A DNA stretch of 7,983 nt, taken from Thermomicrobiaceae bacterium. GTDB lineage: Bacteria; Chloroflexota; Chloroflexia; Thermomicrobiales; Thermomicrobiaceae. How positions within the stretch are numbered: the stretch's first letter is position 1; each line of letters starts with the position of its first letter. The stretch covers positions 1 to 7,983 of the forward strand of contig SKTL01000495.1 in the NCBI GenBank assembly GCA_007122555.1. Direction: 5' to 3'. The position numbers and the translations under genes are program-made. This document shows positions 1-6,655 of the stretch, piece after piece. The notes below the pieces were generated by a model. That model saw only the letters and a list, made by a program, of their open reading frames with translations, did not search any database and was not told the origin of the DNA.

Positions 1-17
1 GATAGAGGAGCTGCACA

Positions 18-914
18 ATGGCTAGTAACATCTCGTCCGCAGGTCTGCTGAGCCCCGGCGACATGGGACATTCGGTCGGCAAGGTGCTGGTTCATGGCGG
101 TCTGCCCGTTTACACGTGCCTTGCGGGTCGCAGCAAGCGCAGCGCAGATCTGGCGGCGACCGCCGGACTGACGCTGGCGGATTCGCTGGAAGACCTCGCA
201 CTACAGGTCGACATCTTCCTTTCGATCGTTCCGCCCGCTCGAGCAACATCTGTCGCGCAGAGCATCGCCGGCGCGGTAAAGGCCACGGGCGCCGAACTGA
301 TCTATCTGGACTGCAACGCGATCGCTCCCGAGACGACGCGGGAAGTCGGACGGATTGTCGAGGAAGCCGGGATCACGTTCATTGATGGTGGAATCATCGG
401 GCCACCGCCGAAAATAGACGGCCCGGGCCCGCGCATCTACGTTTCCGGCCCGGAGACGGACGCCGCCGAGTCCCTACAGAGTCACGGGCTGGATATCCGA
501 CCAATAGGTGATGTTATCGGGCATGCTTCAGGTGTCAAGATGTGCTATGCGGCGCTGACGAAAGGCCTGACTGCGCTGGGAACCGAGCTGTTTGTCGCCG
601 CTGAAGCGACGGGTCTCGCCGAAACGCTCCTCGCGGAGTTCGAGTTCAGCCAGAAGCAACTTCTGGACCATTTCGAACGTTCTATTCCCGGAATGCCGCC
701 GAAAGCGTATCGCTGGGTCGGCGAGATGGAAGAGATCGCAAAGACATTCGAGGACGTCGGCATGACGCCGAAGATCCTGCTCGGCGCCGCGGATATGTAC
801 CGTCTCGTCGGCGAAACCGAACTGGCCAACGAGACGCCAGAGCAGCGGACGCGCGGACAGAACCTGCAAGACGTCGTTAAGATTCTGAATGACGCGTTGC
901 CGGAATCACGCTGA
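18..914 (+). CDS. NAD(P)-binding dehydrogenase of the DUF1932 / 6-phosphogluconate dehydrogenase-like type
   Basis: A 298-residue cytosolic protein of the beta-hydroxyacid dehydrogenase superfamily. The N-terminal Rossmann fold opens with GLLSPGDMG (residues 9-17), in which Ser replaces the first Gly of the usual GxGxxG. A substrate-loop motif FIDGGIIG (121-128) and the GHASGVKMCYAALTKG stretch (168-183) follow; Lys174 sits where the family's catalytic lysine is expected. Residues about 190-262, including WVGEMEEIA (233-241), match the DUF1932 C-terminal domain. Family members are NAD(P)-dependent oxidoreductases of small hydroxyacids, but the substrate here cannot be read from sequence. The ATG has a strong AGAGGAG ribosome site at 4-10, seven bases upstream. 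Its promoter lies outside the window. The gene ends 82 bases before the protease and shows no functional link to it. The family call is firm; the substrate is unknown. Confidence 0.9.
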   Translation: MASNISSAGLLSPGDMGHSVGKVLVHGGLPVYTCLAGRSKRSADLAATAGLTLADSLEDLALQVDIFLSIVPPARATSVAQSIAGAVKATGAELIYLDCNAIAPETTREVGRIVEEAGITFIDGGIIGPPPKIDGPGPRIYVSGPETDAAESLQSHGLDIRPIGDVIGHASGVKMCYAALTKGLTALGTELFVAAEATGLAETLLAEFEFSQKQLLDHFERSIPGMPPKAYRWVGEMEEIAKTFEDVGMTPKILLGAADMYRLVGETELANETPEQRTRGQNLQDVVKILNDALPESR

Positions 915-996
915 CTGGGGTTCCGGAGGGCAGTGTGCTGGATTCGCCGAGAACCTGACGTAGCAGCGGTGTGATTGCCCTGAAAGGCCGGCGGAA

Positions 997-3096
997 GTGC
1001 CTGAACCACGCACAGATCGTGATAATCAACGCCTGAAGCGACTCGGCGTGCTCCTCCTGCTCGCGCTGGTAATCGCTGCTGCGGTGTCATCCGTCATTGC
1101 GTCCGATGAAGATCTTGACTCCAATACGAGCTGGCTGGGACAGGACGCGGATTCTCATCCCGAACTGGGAAATGTTCCGGATGCTTTTGATCCCTCGCGC
1201 GGAATGGCGTCGAACCTGGATGATAGTCCGGAACAGGCGCGATCGAGCGAGCCCGAGGGATATGCCGGCTTCCAGCAGGTCTTTCATCCTGACGAACGCG
1301 AGCGCGTTACTCCGACCACGAGCTTTCCGGCCTCAGCCATCGCCCAGATCGAGATGTACCGGAACGGATCCCTCGTCGGAACCTGTACCGGCACATTCGT
1401 TGGGCCCAATGCAGTGCTGACGGCCGGTCATTGCCTCTACATGGAGAACACAGGATGGGCGGACGCGGTGGCGGTTGTTCCGGGGCGCGACGGTTCTACT
1501 GAACCGTACGGATACCAGTGGGCGAGCTCGGCGTGGGCCCCGCAAGAATGGATCGATTCGCAAGACGCCTTCTGGGACTGGGGAATCCTGAAAATGCCGG
1601 ATAGCAGTCTCGGGAACACCGTCGGCTGGTTCGAAATGGGAGTACTCCAGACCAGCTCCCTGAATGCGTCCAATTTCAATCCCGTCATTGCCGGATACCC
1701 TGGCGAAAAGGCGTTTGGAACCCAGTGGATGGGAATCAAGTCGTCGTTTTCCAATGTGACCTCCGCTCACCTGTACTACATGATCGACACCTCCTCCGGC
1801 CAGAGCGGCGCCGCGGTATGGCGTGGCAACGACAGCGTCATCGTCGGTATTCACATGGGAACGGTGAGCAACTCGAATATCGGAACGCGCATCAACAGCG
1901 GCTTGCTTGACGATATCGTGACCGGATGCGCTCAGCTCGGTTGCCAGTTAAGTTACTTTGTGGAGAATGGTTCACCTGAACCCACGGCAACGCCGACACC
2001 TGTTCCAACGTCAACACCGGCGCCCACAGCAACTCCGACGCCGACGCCAACCATGACCGCGACACCGGTTCCCACTTCGACACCCGTGCCGGCCGCAACT
2101 CCGACGCCGGCGCCAACCGTGACCGCGACACCAGTTCCCACTTCGACACCCGCGCCTGCCGCAACTCCGACGCCAGTTCCAACCGTTCCGCTGGATCCTG
2201 ACCCGACGCCAACTCCGGATCCGGACACTCCGCACGCTCCGGCGGATTCCGAACCCACTCCTGAACCGCCTGGTCAGCCGGGGGACATTGAACCCATCGG
2301 ATCGGTTCACTATGAAGAGACCTGGCGGCGGACCGATGCGCCGATTGTGGACGGGCACATCAGCCGCACCTGGATGTGGGGTCCGGCGCCGTTCACCGCC
2401 GTTATCAGTGAGCCGTATGTCGAGTCGCCGGGTGGTGAACGCGCGGTTCAATACTTTGACAAGACTCGAATGGAGATTACCGATCCGTCAGCCGACAGCG
2501 ACTCCATCTGGTACGTCACCAACGGGTTGCTGGCCCGTGAGTTGATTACCGGCGAACGACAACTGGGCCACACCGCGTTCCAGCAATACCCGCCCGCCGA
2601 GATCAATGTTGCTGGCGACGGAGACGATCCCGATGGGCCGACCTACGCCTCGTTCAACTCGGTAATGGGCGCCAACCCGCTTGCCGTGGGCGAAACGATC
2701 ACACATACGATCCATCGCAATGGCGTCGTGACGAACTCGCCAGAGCGCGCCGCATATGGCGTCACTGCTGACTATCACGTTCCTGAAACTGGGCACATCG
2801 TCGCCGGACCGTTCTGGGAATTCATGAACAGCACCGGTCCCGTCTACGAAAACGACACGCTGATCAGCGGGAACCTCTTCCAGAATCCGTTCTACGCCAC
2901 GGGGCTCCCGCTAACCGAAGCGTACTGGGCGACTGTTCGGATCAATGGAGAGCCCCGAGCAGTGCTGATCCAGGTTTTCGAGCGGCGTATCCTGACCTAT
3001 GCGCCCGAGAACCCGCCCGGCTGGCAGGTGGAAGCCGGCAACGTCGGCATCCACTACTTTCTCTGGCGATATGTCATGGAGCCGGATCTGCCTTGA
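997..3096 (+). CDS. Secreted V8-like (S1B) serine protease with Pro/Thr linker and Chloroflexota C-terminal domain
   Basis: A 699-residue exported endopeptidase. Residues 1-36 form a signal peptide: charged QRLKR, a hydrophobic core GVLLLLALVIAAAV, and a likely cut after VIA. A propeptide-like stretch runs to about 112. The trypsin-fold domain (about 113-320) has His145 in TAGHC, Asp194 in WDWGILK and Ser270 in GQSGAA. C130 and C146 can form the usual histidine-loop disulfide; C311 and C316 may form another. Thr265 and His286 align with the S1-pocket Thr164 and His184 of staphylococcal V8, suggesting cleavage after Glu. A Pro/Thr linker (about 328-425) joins this to a domain (about 432-695) with YFDKTRMEI, VTNGLLARELITG, VPETGH, FERRILTYAP and GNVGIHYFLWRY, familiar from exported Chloroflexota proteins and of unknown function. 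GTG at 997 is the only start between an in-frame TAG at 961 and the signal peptide; AAAGG at 983-987 is its ribosome site. Protease and export are firm; Glu specificity is inferred. Confidence 0.92.
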   Translation: MPEPRTDRDNQRLKRLGVLLLLALVIAAAVSSVIASDEDLDSNTSWLGQDADSHPELGNVPDAFDPSRGMASNLDDSPEQARSSEPEGYAGFQQVFHPDERERVTPTTSFPASAIAQIEMYRNGSLVGTCTGTFVGPNAVLTAGHCLYMENTGWADAVAVVPGRDGSTEPYGYQWASSAWAPQEWIDSQDAFWDWGILKMPDSSLGNTVGWFEMGVLQTSSLNASNFNPVIAGYPGEKAFGTQWMGIKSSFSNVTSAHLYYMIDTSSGQSGAAVWRGNDSVIVGIHMGTVSNSNIGTRINSGLLDDIVTGCAQLGCQLSYFVENGSPEPTATPTPVPTSTPAPTATPTPTPTMTATPVPTSTPVPAATPTPAPTVTATPVPTSTPAPAATPTPVPTVPLDPDPTPTPDPDTPHAPADSEPTPEPPGQPGDIEPIGSVHYEETWRRTDAPIVDGHISRTWMWGPAPFTAVISEPYVESPGGERAVQYFDKTRMEITDPSADSDSIWYVTNGLLARELITGERQLGHTAFQQYPPAEINVAGDGDDPDGPTYASFNSVMGANPLAVGETITHTIHRNGVVTNSPERAAYGVTADYHVPETGHIVAGPFWEFMNSTGPVYENDTLISGNLFQNPFYATGLPLTEAYWATVRINGEPRAVLIQVFERRILTYAPENPPGWQVEAGNVGIHYFLWRYVMEPDLP
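1993..2190 (+). repeat. Three tandem 66-bp units encoding the Pro/Thr linker
   Basis: Codons 333-398 of the protease fall into three 22-residue units: 333-354, 355-376 and 377-398. Each reads roughly (A/P)TPVPTSTPxPxATPTPxPTxx. Units two and three are almost identical in DNA, sharing long blocks such as CCCACTTCGACACCCG, while unit one has drifted. The repeats are in frame, so changes in copy number would lengthen or shorten the flexible spacer without disrupting the reading frame. Linkers of this kind are common in extracellular multidomain enzymes. Confidence 0.8.
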
Positions 3097-3386
3097 TCAC
3101 CGGACGGAGCCGTAGTCCGTTACGAGGAGCGCCAGCGCCGTCAACCCGATAAACGGCCCGGCTGTCCCTCCCTGTTCAACAGCAGTCAGACCCTGATCAA
3201 TCGAAATACCCGGACGCTAAAGTCATCCCCGCCCCGCCAGACTATCGTGATCCCGCAGCCGGTCTGTTCGATGGCTTCGAGCACAATTCGTCTTTCCCGC
3301 GACGCCGGGCAGACTTCCAGGTTCTCCTTGTCATTCTCGACATCCGACTTGATCAATTCACGGTCCGCACGTCCGCAACGTGCTGT
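3097..3386 (-). pseudogene. Possible decayed gene, coding-like in successive minus-strand frames
   Basis: Read on the minus strand, 3386 to 3186 is open for 66 codons and contains ELIKSDVENDKENLEVC and RRIVLEAIEQTGCGITIVW before TGA at 3188-3186. In another frame, 3216 to 3097 is open and reads AVEQGGTAGPFIGLTALALL, a membrane-like end, stopping at 3099-3097 directly against the protease stop. A third frame, upstream to about 3358, reads FRIEIQRKLSEWTGDQLNV. Residue content and third-base G/C look protein-like. No frame has a good ATG; TTG at 3356 is the only early start in the longest one. This fits a convergent gene broken by two frameshifts, or chance open frames in GC-rich DNA. I recognise no family. 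Confidence 0.22.
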
Positions 3387-3440
3387 TCACATTCAACTGA
3401 TCTCCTGTCCATTCGGACAGTTTGCGCTGGATCTCGATCC
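3367..3440. repeat. Three short inverted repeats upstream of the tetR promoter
   Basis: GCACGT-ccgca-ACGTGC at 3367-3383, CTGTCC-attc-GGACAG at 3405-3420 and GGATC-tc-GATCC at 3429-3440 follow one another within 74 bases. The last ends eight bases before the -35 hexamer. Each arm matches perfectly but is only 5-6 bp. They could be accessory protein-binding sites or weak hairpins. The second is followed by just three T residues, so a terminator role is not supported. Confidence 0.35.
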
Positions 3441-3447
3441 GGAACGC

Positions 3448-3476
3448 TTGACGCGGTGGTCGCCAGCGCCTACCAT
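3448..3476 (+). promoter_or_regulatory. Predicted sigma70-type promoter of tetR-mmpL
   Basis: TTGACG at 3448-3453 matches five of six bases of the -35 consensus. A 17-base spacer leads to TACCAT at 3471-3476, which matches four of six of the -10 consensus. The expected transcription start is near 3483, at the edge of the palindromic operator. The position, 60-85 bases before the repressor's start codon, fits a promoter for the two-gene unit. Confidence 0.6.
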
Positions 3477-3483
3477 GAATGGG

Positions 3484-3503
3484 GTGAATGAACGTTCATT
3501 CAC
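3484..3503. promoter_or_regulatory. Perfect 20-bp palindromic TetR-family operator
   Basis: GTGAATGAACGTTCATTCAC is identical to its own reverse complement over all 20 bases, centred between 3493 and 3494. It has the GAATGAACGTTCATTC core known from TetR-family repressors such as BM3R1 of Bacillus megaterium. It overlaps or directly follows the predicted transcription start and lies 31 bases before the tetR start codon, the classical position for autorepression. That this gene's product binds it is inferred from proximity. Confidence 0.8.
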
Positions 3504-3534
3504 TTGAAACATTGGCCGACAAGTTGAGGCGACT

Positions 3535-4158
3535 GTGGCGCGAGTAACCCAGCAACATGTCGACGCCAGACGAGAGTCGATCCTTGACGCTGCCGCTCGC
3601 CTGTTCGCACGCAAGGGCGTCAACAGCGCCACGATGTCCGACATCGCTGCGGAAGCCGGTCTCAGCGCGGGAGCAATCTACCGTTACTTTGGCAGCAAGG
3701 ACGATCTTCTTCGCGCGGTCTTCGATGAAGCAGTCGAGCGAAACGAGCGACTGTTTCGCGAGGAGTCGGAATCCGCGCCGTCACCGTTGACTGCGCTTCA
3801 GAACATTGGCCGCCGCATCTGGGTCGAGCATGACGATCGTGATTCCCTCATCTGCGAAGTGCAGATGGCGCTCTCGGCTGCTCGCGACCCGGATGATTTC
3901 GGCCTGGATCTCTCCCGCAACCGTCAGGTAATCCGCGAGCTGCTCAAGTCCATGATCGAGGCGGCGCAGGCGTCCGGCGAGATCGATCCCTACATCGATG
4001 CAACCGCGCTGGCGCTGATACTTCAGGCAGCGAGCGGCGGCATTCAGACGCTGAAACTCGAAGACGGTGACAGCATCGACATTCAATCGGCGTTCGACCT
4101 GATGGTTCAAATGGTTTCCGGGCTTCGCGCGAGTTCGTCCGCGGCGCACGAAAGGTAA
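3535..4158 (+). CDS. TetR/AcrR-family transcriptional repressor, probable regulator of the MMPL transporter
   Basis: A 207-residue one-component regulator. Residues about 12-58 form the family's N-terminal DNA-binding domain: an ILDAAARLFARKGVNSAT helix region, then the helix-turn-helix MSDIAAEAGLSAGAIYRYF (34-52) followed by GSKDDLL. The remaining 150 or so residues are a mostly helical ligand-binding and dimerisation domain whose ligand cannot be predicted. The start is GTG at 3535, with GAGG at 3526-3529 five bases upstream; no ATG fits better, since the first in-frame one lies inside the DNA-binding domain. A perfect palindrome and a good promoter lie just upstream, so autorepression is likely. 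The stop codon abuts the transporter's reading frame, which indicates co-transcription and control of export or lipid transport. The family call is firm; target and ligand are inferred. Confidence 0.93.
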   Translation: MARVTQQHVDARRESILDAAARLFARKGVNSATMSDIAAEAGLSAGAIYRYFGSKDDLLRAVFDEAVERNERLFREESESAPSPLTALQNIGRRIWVEHDDRDSLICEVQMALSAARDPDDFGLDLSRNRQVIRELLKSMIEAAQASGEIDPYIDATALALILQAASGGIQTLKLEDGDSIDIQSAFDLMVQMVSGLRASSSAAHER

Positions 4159-4167
4159 GTGCTGACA

Positions 4168-6537
4168 ATGTCATCGAAAACTCGCGGGTTTACCGGCAGA
4201 CTCGCGGCGTTCAGCGCAAGGCGTCCGTGGATCACGGTCGTGTCCTGGATCATGATCATCATCGCTGCCGGGATCATCGCGGTCTTCTATCCGGCCGATC
4301 TAACCACCGACTTCAATTTCACCAACGATCCCGAGGCCGTTCGAGGCGAACGGCTCCTGAACCAGCGCATGGATCAGGGAGAGGCGACGCCGGACGAATA
4401 CGTCGTTGTCAGCTCGGGTCAATTCACCGTCGATGCTCCGGAGTTTCAGGCGTTCGTCGGAGAACTTCAGGGTGAGCTGATGGCGCTCGACAGTTATGTC
4501 GACTCCGCTGGGAGTTACCTTCAGATCGAGGACGAGATCCTGATCTCTGATGACCGACAGGCGACAATCCTTCCGGTTTTCCTGAACAGCTCCCGACCCG
4601 GTATCCACGGATATCTTGATCTCATCGACGAATCAGACGGCAACCAGGGGTTCGACGTCGTCACCGGCGGATTCGCCAGCATCAACGAGACGTTCATCGA
4701 GACATCCGAGCGCGATCTGATTACCGGCGAGACAATCGGCGTATCGATGGCGCTGATCGTCCTGGTGGTGGTGTTCGGGACGCTTATCTCCGCCGGTATC
4801 CCACTGCTAATGGCGATCTTCGCGATCACCATCTCTATCGGTGTTACGATGATCATCGGGCAGTTTTTCGATCTCTCGCTGTTCGTGCTTAACATGATGG
4901 TGATGATCGGGCTCGCCGTCGGGATCGACTATTCGCTCTTCATCCTCGGCAGGTATCGGGAAGAACGGCGCAAGGGCTTCGACCAGTCAACCGCGATTCT
5001 CCACACCGGAGAAACCGCAAGCAAGGCAGTCTTCTTCTCAGGAATGACGGTTGTCATTGCACTCTTTGGCATGCTGATCGTGCCGTCAAACCTGTTCAAC
5101 AGCCTGGGAACCGGAGCGATAATCGTTGTGGTGGTCTCTGTTCTGGCGACATTGACGCTGTTGCCGGCATTGTTGGGTTTGCTTGGAGACCGCATCGATC
5201 GCGGCCAGGGACGCGTGCTGATGGGCGTCATCGCCGCCGCACTCATGGCCTTCGCGTTCGTTTTCGAAATGCTGGGCGTTTCACCCTACTTCGTCTGGAC
5301 CTACTTCGGCCTGTCGTTCACCCTCGCGGTTCTGACGGTCTTCGATGTCAACCTCTTCGGACGCAACAGTAAAGAGGTGGAGACCGGAGGCTTCTGGACA
5401 TGGATATCCGCGAGAGTTATGGGCCGTCCGATCATCAGCGTCGTTCTGGTCGGCGCCGCCATGCTGGCGCTCTCCGCCGTCTACCTGACGATCGAGCTTG
5501 GAGAGTCCGGCATTGACACCCTACCGGAGCAGTCGTCATCCGCCCGGGCGTTCACCATGCTCAGCGAACGCTTCTCTGCGATATCGCTTGAGTCTCCGAA
5601 CGTCGTCGTGATCGACGCCACGAATGTCGCGGACGGCGACGTTTCGGGGGCGATCGACCAGTTACGCGAAACGCTCGCCAGCGACGGAGATTTCGGCCCG
5701 CCGAACGTCATCCTCAATGAGGCCGGCAACCTTGCGGCAATCGAGGTCGCCGCGATGGGCGCAACCGGCGGCTCACGCTCGATCGAGTCGATCGAACGGC
5801 TTCGCGACGAATACATCCCGAGTATCTTCGATGGCGTAACCGCGAACGTGCTTGTCACCGGACCGAGCGCCTACACCGTCGATTTCAACCAGCTGGTCTC
5901 AGATTTCACGCCTATCGTCTTCGCGTTCGTTCTGGGAATGAGTTTCATCCTTCTTCTGCTGGCGTTCCGGTCGATCGTGGTTCCGATCAAGTCAGTGCTG
6001 ATGAACCTGCTCTCCGTCGGCGCCGCGTACGGGTTGCTGGTCGCGGTCTTCCAGCACGGAATCGGCAATCAGCTCTTCGGATTCCAGCAAGTCGAGCGAA
6101 TCGACGCCTGGGTGCCCTTGCTGATGTTCACCATCCTGTTTGGCCTCTCGATGGACTACCATGTGTTTCTCCTCAGCCGGGTCCGGGAGCGCTACGACCT
6201 CACGAAAGACAACACCGGCTCAGTGATGTACGGCGTACGGACGACGGCAAGCATGATTACCGGCGCCGCGCTGATCATGGTCGCCGTGTTCAGTGGCTTC
6301 TCGATGGGCGAGCTAGTCATGTTCCAGCAGATGGGCTTCGGGCTGGCCGTCGCCGTAATCCTGGACGCGACAGTCGTTCGATCGATCCTGGTGCCAGCCA
6401 GCATGAAGCTCCTGGGGGACTGGAACTGGTACTTGCCAGCCTGGTTGCAGTGGCTGCCAGAGATCAACGTCGAGGGGCAAGCAATCGCTCAGGATGATCC
6501 TCGTCCTGATGCGGCGCCGGCTCACGGTCACGACTAG
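4168..6537 (+). CDS. MMPL-family (RND superfamily) transporter with two apparent extra membrane segments
   Basis: A 789-residue inner-membrane protein counted from ATG 4168. It shows the duplicated RND plan: TM1 (about 21-42), an external porter loop (43-190), TM2-6 (190-339), TM7 (421-442), a second loop (443-580) and TM8-12 (581-742). The proton-relay pairs are visible as Asp254-Tyr255 in GIDYSLF and Asp663-Tyr664 in SMDYHVF, corresponding to the Asp-Tyr pairs of mycobacterial MmpL3. Relatives move lipids or hydrophobic compounds using proton motive force; the cargo here is unknown. Between TM6 and TM7, residues 350-369 and 373-394 are strongly hydrophobic, where this family normally has a cytosolic loop. 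GTG at 4159, directly after the tetR stop, would add three residues, but AAAGG at 4151-4155 is too close to it and somewhat far (12 bases) from the ATG, so the exact start is uncertain. Translational coupling with tetR is likely. Confidence 0.93.
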   Translation: MSSKTRGFTGRLAAFSARRPWITVVSWIMIIIAAGIIAVFYPADLTTDFNFTNDPEAVRGERLLNQRMDQGEATPDEYVVVSSGQFTVDAPEFQAFVGELQGELMALDSYVDSAGSYLQIEDEILISDDRQATILPVFLNSSRPGIHGYLDLIDESDGNQGFDVVTGGFASINETFIETSERDLITGETIGVSMALIVLVVVFGTLISAGIPLLMAIFAITISIGVTMIIGQFFDLSLFVLNMMVMIGLAVGIDYSLFILGRYREERRKGFDQSTAILHTGETASKAVFFSGMTVVIALFGMLIVPSNLFNSLGTGAIIVVVVSVLATLTLLPALLGLLGDRIDRGQGRVLMGVIAAALMAFAFVFEMLGVSPYFVWTYFGLSFTLAVLTVFDVNLFGRNSKEVETGGFWTWISARVMGRPIISVVLVGAAMLALSAVYLTIELGESGIDTLPEQSSSARAFTMLSERFSAISLESPNVVVIDATNVADGDVSGAIDQLRETLASDGDFGPPNVILNEAGNLAAIEVAAMGATGGSRSIESIERLRDEYIPSIFDGVTANVLVTGPSAYTVDFNQLVSDFTPIVFAFVLGMSFILLLLAFRSIVVPIKSVLMNLLSVGAAYGLLVAVFQHGIGNQLFGFQQVERIDAWVPLLMFTILFGLSMDYHVFLLSRVRERYDLTKDNTGSVMYGVRTTASMITGAALIMVAVFSGFSMGELVMFQQMGFGLAVAVILDATVVRSILVPASMKLLGDWNWYLPAWLQWLPEINVEGQAIAQDDPRPDAAPAHGHD

Positions 6538-6567
6538 AGCTGGACCGCATCGCAAAGCCGGAGCCCC

Positions 6568-6596
6568 TATGTGGCTCATATCCTGTGAGCCGCATA
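6568..6596. repeat. 11-bp inverted repeat (hairpin) between mmpL and the alditol oxidase gene
   Basis: TATGTGGCTCA (6568-6578) and TGAGCCGCATA (6586-6596) pair over 11 positions with a single T-G wobble and a 7-base loop. It starts 31 bases after the transporter stop and ends 59 bases before the alditol oxidase start. There is no T-run after it, so it is either a weak or factor-assisted terminator or a regulator's binding site. A TATCAT at 6604-6609 just downstream resembles a -10 element but lacks a convincing -35. Confidence 0.5.
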
Positions 6597-6642
6597 TGTG
6601 CGCTATCATGGTTCAAACAACATACTCGCGCATGAACGCGTC

Positions 6643-6647
6643 AGGAG
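6643..6647 (+). promoter_or_regulatory. Ribosome binding site that fixes the alditol oxidase start
   Basis: AGGAG lies eight bases before ATG 6656. The reading frame stays open back to 6494, inside the transporter gene, but the upstream 54 codons have no family resemblance. This site plus the family length supports 6656 as the start. Confidence 0.75.
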
Positions 6648-6655
6648 AACCGAGC

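Larger units (their letters stand above)
3097..3534. other. 438-base gap between the protease and tetR genes
   Basis: No confident gene lies here. From left to right it holds: a short weak inverted repeat just past the protease stop (ACGGA/TCCGT around 3104-3120) with no T-run, so no clear terminator; a stretch of about 290 bases with coding-like frames on the minus strand; three small inverted repeats (3367-3383, 3405-3420, 3429-3440); and then the promoter, the operator and the leader of the tetR gene. A + strand open frame at 3247-3507 is rejected because it runs through the promoter and the operator and has no recognisable protein character. Confidence 0.6.

Noticed and set aside
915..996. 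Possible promoter or small gene between the dehydrogenase and the protease
   Set aside because: No convincing -35/-10 pair, hairpin or open frame was found in these 82 bases apart from the protease ribosome site.
1993..2190. CRISPR-like repeated pattern
   Set aside because: The units are directly adjacent, in frame and diverged, with no unique spacers and no cas genes nearby.
1953..2258. Minus-strand open frame rich in Gly and Val repeats
   Set aside because: It is the antisense reading of the Pro/Thr linker codons in the protease gene; the repeats explain its composition.
3247..3507. 86-residue + strand open frame in the gap
   Set aside because: It runs through the predicted promoter and the operator palindrome, lacks a good ribosome site and resembles no protein family.
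5481..5858. 125-residue minus-strand open frame inside the transporter gene
   Set aside because: It is a shadow frame with Ser/Arg-rich composition, typical of antisense reading of a GC-rich gene, and no start signals were seen.
6494..6655. Extended N-terminus of the alditol oxidase, starting inside the transporter gene
   Set aside because: The family length, the AGGAG site at 6643-6647 and the conserved N-terminal NWAGN motif all point to ATG 6656.
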